In this document: in pieces, positions 53,746-62,044 of the stretch
Layout: each line of letters starts with the position of its first letter
Numbering within the stretch: the first letter of the stretch is position 1
NCBI RefSeq assembly: GCF_002210435.1
Contig: NZ_MZMV01000030.1
Coordinates: forward strand, 1 to 64,000
DNA length: 64,000 bases
Direction: 5' to 3'
Source of the DNA: Micromonospora wenchangensis
GTDB lineage: Bacteria > Actinomycetota > Actinomycetes > Mycobacteriales > Micromonosporaceae
Translations under genes and position numbers: made by a program
The notes under the pieces: generated by a model
What the model was told of the DNA's origin: nothing
Database searches by the model: none
Seen by the model: the letters and a program-made list of their open reading frames with translations, nothing else

Positions 53746-53954
53746 TTGCCCGTCCAGCCTACCGTGTCGGCTCCGGTGGCTCTCACCCCGGTCAGCCGCC
53801 CTGGTGGGCCGCACGGGGCATTACTGTACACGGCCCGTATGGATCATGCACATCGCCGCCCGACCCACCGGCGGGAGCCGGATCATCGCAGGTCAGGACG
53901 CGGCTGGAGCGGGCGGGTAGCGTCCGGACCCGCTCAGACGGCAGCATTGCTTGC

Positions 53955-56900
53955 GTGTCCGTACCCTCACCCCTCGCCGCAGTCCAGCACCGGGCCCTCG
54001 CCCTGCGTTCCGCCGGTGACCTGTCGGCGGCCCGCCGGCTGCTCACCGACACGATCGCCTCGGCCCGTCCCGCGTACGGTGAGGACCACCCGGAGATCAT
54101 GGGCACCGCGCACCTGCTCGCGAGGCTGCACCGGGAGGCCGACGATCCGGCCGCCGCCCGGCGGGTGCTGGAGGAGGCATATGCGGCCGGCGAGCGGCGG
54201 TGGAACCCGGCCGACCCGCTGATGCTGGCCCTGGCCTTCGACCTGGCCGGGGTCGCCGAGGAACTGGGCAACCGGCACGAGGCCCGCCGCAACTACACCC
54301 GGGTGGCCACTGCCGGGCCCGCCGCGCTCGGCGAGCAGCATCCCGCCGTACGCGCCGCCCGTCAGTACCTCGGAATCCCCGACGGCCAGCCCCCCTCCCT
54401 GTCCCCCGGTGCCGCGGCTGCGCCCCCGCCGCCGGCTCCCCCGTCGGTACCTCCCGGCCACACCCCGCCGGCCGCGCACCAGGGATACCGGCCCCTCCCG
54501 ACGCCCCGGCCCGGGTCGGCACCGCCGTCGCCCCACCCGGTCTCCGCACCCCCTACCCCGGCCGCACCGGGCCCACCGACCCCGGCAGGCCACGCGCCTG
54601 CGTCGATCCAGCCGGTACGTCCGCCGGCACCTCGGCCGGGCCCCGCACCGGCCGGCCCGGCTCCGGCTGGCCCGGCTCCGGACGCCGAGCCCCGGGTGCC
54701 ACTGCCCCGGCAGATGTACGGCGTCCAGCCCACCCACCGGCCCGGCGTACCCCGACCCCATCCGGCCTCCACCGCACCACGATCCGGGCCGCCGGCGTCA
54801 CCGCCGGGCCCACCCCCCGCCGCTGCACCCGCACCGGATGCCGCCCCGGAGGCAGCCCCGGCGCAGGGGTACCCGGCGTCACCCGCTCCGGTCTCCGGTG
54901 GCGCACCACCCGCCTCGCCCTGGGCACCGCCGCACCTGCAGGTCCCGACGGGCGGTGCCGTCCCGCCGGGAGCACCCGACCGGTCGGCTGCTCCCCCGGC
55001 CGCACCGCACCCCGGACCGACGTCCGGGGGGCCGTCCGGTCCCCCGGCCCAGCACGGGCGTCCGGTCCCGATCCCCACCGTGCCCACCGCCGGCCCCGGC
55101 CAGCCGAGCGGGCCAGCGGACGGCGCACCCATCCGGCACGGGCAGCCGACCGCCCTTCCGCCCGCGCCGGGTGAGGCCGGTCCGGTCCACCCCCTGCCCA
55201 CCGCCGCACCGCCCACCGCCGCACCGCCCGCCCCGACCGGCGACCGGGCCGCACCGGGTACTGAACCCGTCGACGCGCCGACTCTCGCACCACCGTCCGC
55301 GCCCGGTTCGGCGGTGATTCCCGCTGTCCCGCCCGCGCCGGGCCCGGTTGCGACCCCACCCGCGCCGGGCTGGGACCGGCCGACGGTACAGGTCCAGCAG
55401 ATCGGCCCCCTGCTGGAGGACCAGCACCCCGACCCCGCCCGAACCCCGGCGGCGACCGCATCCGGCGGCACGGCACCCGCAGCGTCATCCGCCGACCCGG
55501 CCGACGCAGTACCCGGGGCGACGTCCGGCGATACCGCCACCGACCCGGCACCCACCGCAGCACCTGGCGGTACGGCCGGCCCGGTTCCCGCCACAGCCTC
55601 CGGGGACACCGCCGGTCCCGCGTCCGCCGTCGAATCCGCTCCGCCGTCTGTCCTGGCCGCACCCGACGGTCTCCCGACGGCCTCCGCAGCGTCGCAGCCG
55701 CACCCCGCACCACCGGCACCATCGCAGGCGGCACCGGCACCAGCGGCGCCCCCGTCGTCCACCGTCCCGCCGCCGGTGCCTCCGAACGTCCCGTCGGCAG
55801 CCCCACCGCCGGCGGCTACGACGATCCCGTCGGCAGCAGCACCGGCGGCAGGGCAGGCAGCCGTCCCACCACCGGTGCCCGCAGCCGGCAGAGATGTCGA
55901 CCTGCGGACCGGGCTGACCGCTGCACCGCTCGACGCCCCACCTGGCGGGGACGCCGGGGGCACGCCCGTGCCGGCATGGACCGCGGGCCCCACCGGGACG
56001 GTCGGCGACGCGGGCGGGGACGACGAGGCTTCCGTCGAAGACCCGACGTGGGACGACGTCGCATCGGGTCGGTCGATCATCATGCCGCTGGTACCGATGA
56101 CCGATCCGCCGGCAGCTACCGAACAGACCACCGGTCCGCCGCCGTACCCGGGACGGACCGCCGGATCACCGCCGGTGGTGGCGCAGGCCCCCGGATGGCC
56201 ACCGACCACGGGACAGACCCCGGGATGGCCGTCGGATTCGGGGCAGGTCCCCGGGTCGCCACCGGATGCGGGGCACCCGCCGGCACCGGGAACGGACTTC
56301 GGATCACCGGCATCGGACAGTACGCACGAGTTCAGGGCACCCACCGCCACCCACGAGCCCGCGCCGTGGGCGACCACGGAGTCCGCGCCACCGGCAGCAG
56401 TGGAGCCCGGACCGGTCACCGGGGCAGCCGGCCCAGGAGGCGGGGAGCACGGCACCGACCGGGGCGTACCGCCGGCGGTGGAGGGAACGGGATATCCGGA
56501 GCTTGCGCCGTCGTACCCGGTGCAGGACGGGCGGGCGCGCCGCCGGGGCCGGACGGTGGCCGTGGTGGCGGGGGTGATCCTGGTGCTGGTCGCCGGGGGC
56601 ACGGTCGGCGCGCTGACTCTGGGCCGGGACGGGGACGGGCCGCAGCGGTCGACCGGCACCGCCCCCCGGCAGACGGCCGGTCCACCCCCGGCCGACCTGA
56701 AGTTGCGGGACGACGAGGCCACCATCACGGTCACCTGGTCCGACCCGAGCGGCGGCTCGGTGCCGTTCATGGTCGCGGGTGGACGCACGGGTCGGGCGCT
56801 CGGGGTGATGGCGACCGTCGACCCGGGACAGACGAGTTTCACGGTCAACGGGCTGAACGCCGAGGTGGACTACTGCTTCACCGTGTTGGCGGTCTACTCG

Positions 56901-56966
56901 ACGGACTCGTTCGCCACCTCCGGTCAGGTCTGCACCGACCGGGTCCGGCCGTCGCCGAGCAGCTGA
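53955..56966 (+). CDS. TPR-like / Pro-rich / single-TM / FN3 protein
   Basis: A 1,003-residue protein from GTG 53955. Residues 1-130 form TPR-like repeats (HRALALRSAGDLSAARRLLT, TAHLLARLHREADDPAAARR). Residues 140-850 are a very long Pro/Ala/Gly/Ser-rich disordered region with degenerate repeats (GWPPTTGQTPGWPSDSGQVP). A membrane helix follows at about 865-890 (VAVVAGVILVLVAGGTVGAL), then an extracytoplasmic FN3-like domain (DDEATITVTWSDPSGGSVPF, two late Cys). The open frame extends up through the tRNA to 53646, which is not coding. It is probably a cell-envelope protein with cytoplasmic repeats. Confidence 0.7.
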   Translation: MSVPSPLAAVQHRALALRSAGDLSAARRLLTDTIASARPAYGEDHPEIMGTAHLLARLHREADDPAAARRVLEEAYAAGERRWNPADPLMLALAFDLAGVAEELGNRHEARRNYTRVATAGPAALGEQHPAVRAARQYLGIPDGQPPSLSPGAAAAPPPPAPPSVPPGHTPPAAHQGYRPLPTPRPGSAPPSPHPVSAPPTPAAPGPPTPAGHAPASIQPVRPPAPRPGPAPAGPAPAGPAPDAEPRVPLPRQMYGVQPTHRPGVPRPHPASTAPRSGPPASPPGPPPAAAPAPDAAPEAAPAQGYPASPAPVSGGAPPASPWAPPHLQVPTGGAVPPGAPDRSAAPPAAPHPGPTSGGPSGPPAQHGRPVPIPTVPTAGPGQPSGPADGAPIRHGQPTALPPAPGEAGPVHPLPTAAPPTAAPPAPTGDRAAPGTEPVDAPTLAPPSAPGSAVIPAVPPAPGPVATPPAPGWDRPTVQVQQIGPLLEDQHPDPARTPAATASGGTAPAASSADPADAVPGATSGDTATDPAPTAAPGGTAGPVPATASGDTAGPASAVESAPPSVLAAPDGLPTASAASQPHPAPPAPSQAAPAPAAPPSSTVPPPVPPNVPSAAPPPAATTIPSAAAPAAGQAAVPPPVPAAGRDVDLRTGLTAAPLDAPPGGDAGGTPVPAWTAGPTGTVGDAGGDDEASVEDPTWDDVASGRSIIMPLVPMTDPPAATEQTTGPPPYPGRTAGSPPVVAQAPGWPPTTGQTPGWPSDSGQVPGSPPDAGHPPAPGTDFGSPASDSTHEFRAPTATHEPAPWATTESAPPAAVEPGPVTGAAGPGGGEHGTDRGVPPAVEGTGYPELAPSYPVQDGRARRRGRTVAVVAGVILVLVAGGTVGALTLGRDGDGPQRSTGTAPRQTAGPPPADLKLRDDEATITVTWSDPSGGSVPFMVAGGRTGRALGVMATVDPGQTSFTVNGLNAEVDYCFTVLAVYSTDSFATSGQVCTDRVRPSPSS

Positions 56967-57189
56967 GCGCGACGGCCGGCCAGGGGCGGCCGGGCGGGGA
57001 GGCTGACCGACGGCTCCGGCCTGCGCCGCGACGGCAGGACACCCCACCGAACCGGCACGCTGGGTGTCCGAAGCGGAACGGTCCGGGTTTCCTCGTCCCG
57101 GATCGACCCCTATGATGTGCCACGGTTCAGGCGAGGGCGGCCGGCACCCGGCACGCCGCCTGAGGCCACCGGACGGAGGGCGACCCGCT

Positions 57190-59814
57190 GTGGCCAGCAT
57201 CGACGATGCCGCTAGCGCCGGGGACGGCGCGTCCCGCCGACGGTCCCGGTGGCGGGGTGGGCTGGTCACGGTCGGCACGGTGACCGCGCTGGTGGCGGCG
57301 TTGGGCCTCACCCTGCTCGGTCGGGGCGCCGCCGAGGAGGCGTTGGCCAGCTTCGACGCCAGCAGTTGGCTGTGGAGCAGCACGCGGGGCGAGTTGGCCC
57401 GGGTCAACGGGATCACCGCCAGGGTGGACACCCGCAAGGAGGTTCCCGGGGCCCGGCAGCATCCGGTGCAGGTCACCCAGACCGACCGGCTGCTCGTCCT
57501 GCGCGACCTGGAGACCGGCCAGGTGAGCGCGCTGGACCTGGCCACCCTCCAGATCACCGCGACCACCCCCACCACGCCCGGTCTCGGGGTCAACGTGGTG
57601 CTGCACGACGACGCCGCCTTCGTGGTGGACGCGGTGCGCGGCGTGGTGCGTCAGCTCGATCCCCGTTCGCTGGTGCCGGTGGGTGACCCGGTGCTGTTCC
57701 CGCCGGGCATCACCGCCGGCGCGTTCGACGGTCGGGGCCGGTTGTGGATCGCGGTGCCGTCGGAGGGCACCGTCGCCGCGGTCACCGCCGCCACGCTGCC
57801 GTCCGGGCCGGCGTCGGGGGCGGCCGACGTCGGAGGGCCTCGGCGGGTGCAGACGCATCCGGTGGCCGAGCCGAGTCACGAGTTGACGTTGTCCACCCTG
57901 GACGACGGGGTGGCGGTGCTGGACCGCACCACGGGCACGCTGGTGACGGTCCGGGACGGACAGACCCGGCGTACGGTGCTGGAGGCCGCCGCGGGCGGCG
58001 CGGTGCCGACGCGCACCAGCGGCCCGGTGGTGCCGGTGACGATCGGCGGGCAACGGCGGGTGCTCGCCGTCGGCGACGGCCGGGTGGTCACCCGGTTCGT
58101 CGTGCCGGGCAGCGGCGACCGGGTCGGGCCGGCCGTGGCCTGGGCAGGCCGGTTCTACTGCGCCGACGGGGTCACCGGCGCGATCTACGCGTTCGACGGG
58201 GTCGGGCATCTGGTGGAGACGATCCGGCCGGGCCGCACGAGAGGCCCGCTGGAGCTGGAGGTGCGGGAGAACCACCTGTTCATCAATGCCCCGGGTTCGG
58301 CCACCGCCCGGGTGGTCGACGACGCGCACCGGGTGCGCACCGTCGACAAGTACGCCAACGACGTGCTGGGCGGGGACCCGCCGCCGGACCCGCCCCCGCC
58401 GCCTCCGCCGCCGAAGCCCCGGGTGGGCAAGCCCGGCGCGCCGGGTCAGGTCACCGCCACCGCCGGGGACGCGCGGGCCCGGATCGCCTGGCGGCCCGCC
58501 GCCGCGAACGGCTCGGCCGTGCTGCGGTACGTGGTGCAGGGCGCCGGGCGTCGGCACGAGGTGGGGGCGAACCAGCGGTCGCTGGAGGTCACCGGGCTGA
58601 CCAACGGGTCGACGTACACGTTCACGGTGTACGCGGCCAACGGCAGGGGCGACGGCCCGGCCCGGCGCAGCAACCCGGTGACCCCGACCTCGGCGGTGCC
58701 GGCCCCACCGGCCGGGGTCAGCGCGCAGGCCCGCCCCGACGGCACCGTGCTGGTGCGGTGGCCGGCCGCCGACGGCCAGGGCAACCGGATCGCCCGGTAC
58801 GCGGTGACCGCCACCTCGGCCGGCGCGAACGCCCCGGTCGGCGAGTCGCGTCGCACCGAACTGGTGGTGCCGGCCGGTGAGCTGACCTACGGCACCCAGT
58901 ACGCGTTCACGGTGATCGCGGTCAGCGACCGGGGGGCCGCCTCGGTGGCCTCCCCGCTCAGTGACCCGGTGGTGCCGTTCGCCGCGCCGGGGCAGCCTGA
59001 GGGCCTGCGGGCGGCGACGGTGGCCGACCGGGCGGGCACGGTCGCGGTGCAGTGGTCGGCGGCGGCGGCGAACGGCCGCCCGGTGACCCGCTACCAGGTG
59101 GACGTGGGCGGACGGACCAGCGAGGTGACCGGCACCGACACGACCGTCACCGGGCTGGGCGACGGGCAGAACGTGCTGGTGCGGGTGCGGGCGGTCAACG
59201 AGGCCGGACCGGGGCCGGAGGCGAGCGTCACCGCCCGGACGGTGGCCGCACCCCGGGTGACGGTGACCGGGTCGTCGGCGGACGCGACGTCGGTGACGGT
59301 GAGGTTCACCGTGGACGCCGGGGGTGGGGAGTCGACCTGCACCGCCGCCACCGGCGGGAAGAACGCCACGGGCAGCTGCACCAGCCTGCGGGTGACCGGC
59401 CTGACCCCGGGCACCGCCTACACGGTGACGGTGACGGCCACCAACGCCGCCGGTCGGGGCACCGCCACCCGGGCGCAGGACACCGACCCGCTGTACGGGG
59501 TGGCGACCTGCGTCAACGGGCCGGACGGCGACCAGCGCACCTACTGTGACGCCGATGTGGACGGTCGCAACGGCAACGAGGTCTTCTCGGTGCCCCGGCA
59601 GGACAACGACAAACAGGTCGGTTGGGCGAAGCCGGGCACCCGGCTGCGGGCGTACTGTCGGCGGCAGGGCGAGAACGTCGACTCCTGGATCTACAACGAC
59701 CAGAAGCAGTCCACCTGGTGGGTCCGGGTCGACTACAAGGGGCGCAACTACATCCCCTGGGCCTGGCTCAACCTGGCCGGCGGTGACGACATCGCCGTGC
59801 TGCCCACCTGCTGA
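57190..59814 (+). CDS. Membrane-anchored beta-propeller-like/FN3 protein with SH3-like C-terminus
   Basis: An 874-residue protein from GTG 57190. A membrane helix lies at about 23-45 (GLVTVGTVTALVAALGLTLL). Residues 60-390 are a propeller-like repeat region (LLVLRDLETGQVSALDLATL). A PPPDPPPPPPPP linker (about 396-408) leads to four FN3 domains (about 412-770; NGSTYTFTVYAANGRGDGPA is typical), then a Cys-containing SH3-like end (QSTWWVRVDYKGRNYIPWAW). Actinomycete operons often pair such FN3 proteins with MoxR-DUF58 genes, as here. Envelope function is inferred. Confidence 0.75.
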   Translation: MASIDDAASAGDGASRRRSRWRGGLVTVGTVTALVAALGLTLLGRGAAEEALASFDASSWLWSSTRGELARVNGITARVDTRKEVPGARQHPVQVTQTDRLLVLRDLETGQVSALDLATLQITATTPTTPGLGVNVVLHDDAAFVVDAVRGVVRQLDPRSLVPVGDPVLFPPGITAGAFDGRGRLWIAVPSEGTVAAVTAATLPSGPASGAADVGGPRRVQTHPVAEPSHELTLSTLDDGVAVLDRTTGTLVTVRDGQTRRTVLEAAAGGAVPTRTSGPVVPVTIGGQRRVLAVGDGRVVTRFVVPGSGDRVGPAVAWAGRFYCADGVTGAIYAFDGVGHLVETIRPGRTRGPLELEVRENHLFINAPGSATARVVDDAHRVRTVDKYANDVLGGDPPPDPPPPPPPPKPRVGKPGAPGQVTATAGDARARIAWRPAAANGSAVLRYVVQGAGRRHEVGANQRSLEVTGLTNGSTYTFTVYAANGRGDGPARRSNPVTPTSAVPAPPAGVSAQARPDGTVLVRWPAADGQGNRIARYAVTATSAGANAPVGESRRTELVVPAGELTYGTQYAFTVIAVSDRGAASVASPLSDPVVPFAAPGQPEGLRAATVADRAGTVAVQWSAAAANGRPVTRYQVDVGGRTSEVTGTDTTVTGLGDGQNVLVRVRAVNEAGPGPEASVTARTVAAPRVTVTGSSADATSVTVRFTVDAGGGESTCTAATGGKNATGSCTSLRVTGLTPGTAYTVTVTATNAAGRGTATRAQDTDPLYGVATCVNGPDGDQRTYCDADVDGRNGNEVFSVPRQDNDKQVGWAKPGTRLRAYCRRQGENVDSWIYNDQKQSTWWVRVDYKGRNYIPWAWLNLAGGDDIAVLPTC

Positions 59815-59849
59815 CCAGCGCCGCCGTAGCCGAGGAGCATCCCGCCGTC

Positions 59850-60848
59850 GTGAACGACACCCCCGCACCGCTGAGCCAGCCGGAGGTCCAGGGTTTCGCC
59901 GCGCTGGCCGCCCGGCTGGCCGAGAACGTCAACGCGGTCGTGCTGGGCAAGCCGGAGGTGGTGCGGTTGGCGTTGACCGCCCTGTTCGCCCAGGGGCACG
60001 TGCTGCTGGAGGACGTGCCGGGGGTGGGCAAGACCACCCTGGCGCGGGCGGTGGCGGCGACCGTGCAGGGCCAGTGGCGGCGCATCCAGTTCACCCCGGA
60101 CCTGCTCCCCTCCGACGTCTCCGGGGTGACGATCTTCAACCAGGCCAGCCGGGGCTTCGAGTTCCATCCGGGGCCGGTGTTCGCCAACATCGTCATCGCC
60201 GACGAGATCAACCGGGCCTCGCCGAAGACCCAGTCGGCGCTGCTGGAGGTGATGGAGGAGCGGACGGTCACGGTGGACGGGGTCCGGCATCCGGTGCCGC
60301 AGCCGTTCCTGGTGGTCGCCACCCAGAACCCGGTGGAGATGGACGGCACGTACCGGCTGCCCGAGGCGCAGCTGGACCGGTTCCTGGTGAAACTGTCGGT
60401 GGGGTACCCGGACGAGGCCGTCGAGGTGGAGGTGCTACGCGGGGCGACGGTCCGCTCCCCCGACTCGCTGCAACCGGTCACCGACACGGCCACCGTCGGG
60501 GAGATGGTCCGGATGGCCCGCCGGGTGCACATCGCCGAACCCCTCTACGGGTACGCCGTCCGGCTGGCCACGGCCACCCGGCAGCATCCGCAGGTCCGGG
60601 TGGGGGTCAGCCCCCGTGGGGTGATCGCGTTGACCCGGGCGGCGTGCGCGTACGCGCTGATCGACGGCCGGGGCTGGATCATGCCCGAGGACCTCAAGGC
60701 GCTCGTCGAACCGGTCTTCGCCCACCGGCTGCTGCTCACCGCCGACGCGCAGGTGCGCGGGGTGACCGCCGCCGACGTGCTGCGTCAGGCGGTGGCGTCG
60801 GTGCCGGTGCCGCTGCCCTCGGGCAGTTCGACCCCGACGCACGGCTGA
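59850..60848 (+). CDS. MoxR-family AAA+ ATPase
   Basis: A 332-residue ATPase from GTG 59850, 35 bases after the FN3 gene. Walker A is LEDVPGVGKTTLARAVA (about 52), Walker B is IADEINRASPKTQSALLEVM (about 115), sensor 1 is VVATQNPVEMDGTYRLPEAQ, and the lid follows. MoxR ATPases work as chaperones, usually for VWA or DUF58 partners; the DUF58 gene is next. Confidence 0.92.
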   Translation: MNDTPAPLSQPEVQGFAALAARLAENVNAVVLGKPEVVRLALTALFAQGHVLLEDVPGVGKTTLARAVAATVQGQWRRIQFTPDLLPSDVSGVTIFNQASRGFEFHPGPVFANIVIADEINRASPKTQSALLEVMEERTVTVDGVRHPVPQPFLVVATQNPVEMDGTYRLPEAQLDRFLVKLSVGYPDEAVEVEVLRGATVRSPDSLQPVTDTATVGEMVRMARRVHIAEPLYGYAVRLATATRQHPQVRVGVSPRGVIALTRAACAYALIDGRGWIMPEDLKALVEPVFAHRLLLTADAQVRGVTAADVLRQAVASVPVPLPSGSSTPTHG

Positions 60849-60859
60849 GCGGGCCGGGC

Positions 60860-62044
60860 GTGGGGCTCACCGCCCGGGGTACCGGGCTACTCGTCGCCGC
60901 GACCGCGTTGCTCGGCGCCGGGTTACGGTTCGCCTACCCGGAGCTGGCCGTGCTGGGGGCGGCGGGCACGGTGGCGGTCGGGCAGACGGTGCTGGCGGCG
61001 GCCCGCACCCCCCGGCTGGTGGTGTCCCGCACCGCCGACCCGGACCGGGTGGCGGTGGGCGAGCCGGCCCGGATGGCGTTGACCGTCCGCAACGCCGGAC
61101 GGCTGCGGGTGGGCAGCCTGCTGGCCGAGGACCGGTGCGCGGGCCGGCCGGTGCCGGTACCGGTGCTGCGGCTGCGCCCCGGCCGGGACACCGGCCTCTC
61201 CTACGACGTGCCGACCCGTCGACGCGGGGTGCTGCCGGTGGGGCCGCTGCGGGTGACCCGCCGCGACCCGCTGGGCCTGTACGCCGCGACCCGCGCGTAC
61301 GGGCCGACGGCGGTGGTCCGGGTGCATCCCCGGGTGCACCCGTTGACGGCGGTGCCGACCGGGGCGGGACGCAGCCTCGACGGGCGGACCGACGGGGTGC
61401 CGCACGGGTCGATCACCTTCGACTCGCTACGGGAGTACGTGGTCGGTGACGAGCTGCGTCGGGTGCACTGGCGCACCAGCGCCCGGGTGGGTGAGCTGAT
61501 GGTGCGGGAGAACGTGGACACCAGCCTGCCCCGGATCGTGGTGCTGCTGGACAACCGGGCCGCCGCCCACCCGGACCGGTCCGCCGGGGTGGCCGCGTCG
61601 TTCGAGGCGGCCTGCGAGGCGGCGGCGTCGCTGGTGGTGGCCGCGTTCCGGCAGGACCTGCCGGTGGTGCTGCTGCTGGTCTGCCCGGCCGACGACGCGA
61701 CGGCCGACCCGCCGCTGGACCGGCTCGCCGCGGTGACCCTGACCGACCCCCCGGGCCGGCGGCCCGACGACGCGACGACCGGTGACCGCGACGGTGCGGC
61801 GCTGGACGCCACCCTGACCCGGCTGCGCGCCGACCGGCCCGGCGACACGCTGGTCTTCCTCACCGGCCCCGGTGGCCGCGACGACGTCGGACGGGTGGGC
61901 GCGCTACGCGGGGCGTACCCGTCGGTGCTGGTGGGGGTGCTGGGGGCGGCCGGGCCGACGCCGACGGCGGCCGGGCCGGTGGTGCTCGACGCGGTCGACG
62001 GCGCGGCGTTCGCCGCCGCGTGGGACGCGACCGGCCGATGGTGA
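60860..62044 (+). CDS. DUF58 domain membrane protein
   Basis: A 394-residue protein from GTG 60860 with two N-terminal membrane helices (about 5-45) and the DUF58 core (VGDELRRVHWRTSARVGELM, about 195; VWA-like domain after RIVVLLDNRA). It is the usual MoxR partner. Its end overlaps the next gene's ATG (ATGGTGA). Confidence 0.88.
   Translation: MGLTARGTGLLVAATALLGAGLRFAYPELAVLGAAGTVAVGQTVLAAARTPRLVVSRTADPDRVAVGEPARMALTVRNAGRLRVGSLLAEDRCAGRPVPVPVLRLRPGRDTGLSYDVPTRRRGVLPVGPLRVTRRDPLGLYAATRAYGPTAVVRVHPRVHPLTAVPTGAGRSLDGRTDGVPHGSITFDSLREYVVGDELRRVHWRTSARVGELMVRENVDTSLPRIVVLLDNRAAAHPDRSAGVAASFEAACEAAASLVVAAFRQDLPVVLLLVCPADDATADPPLDRLAAVTLTDPPGRRPDDATTGDRDGAALDATLTRLRADRPGDTLVFLTGPGGRDDVGRVGALRGAYPSVLVGVLGAAGPTPTAAGPVVLDAVDGAAFAAAWDATGRW

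Noticed and set aside
53646-53954. Upstream extension of the TPR/FN3 protein
   Set aside because: This stretch contains the tRNA-Leu gene on the other strand and has no protein character; GTG 53955 is preferred.
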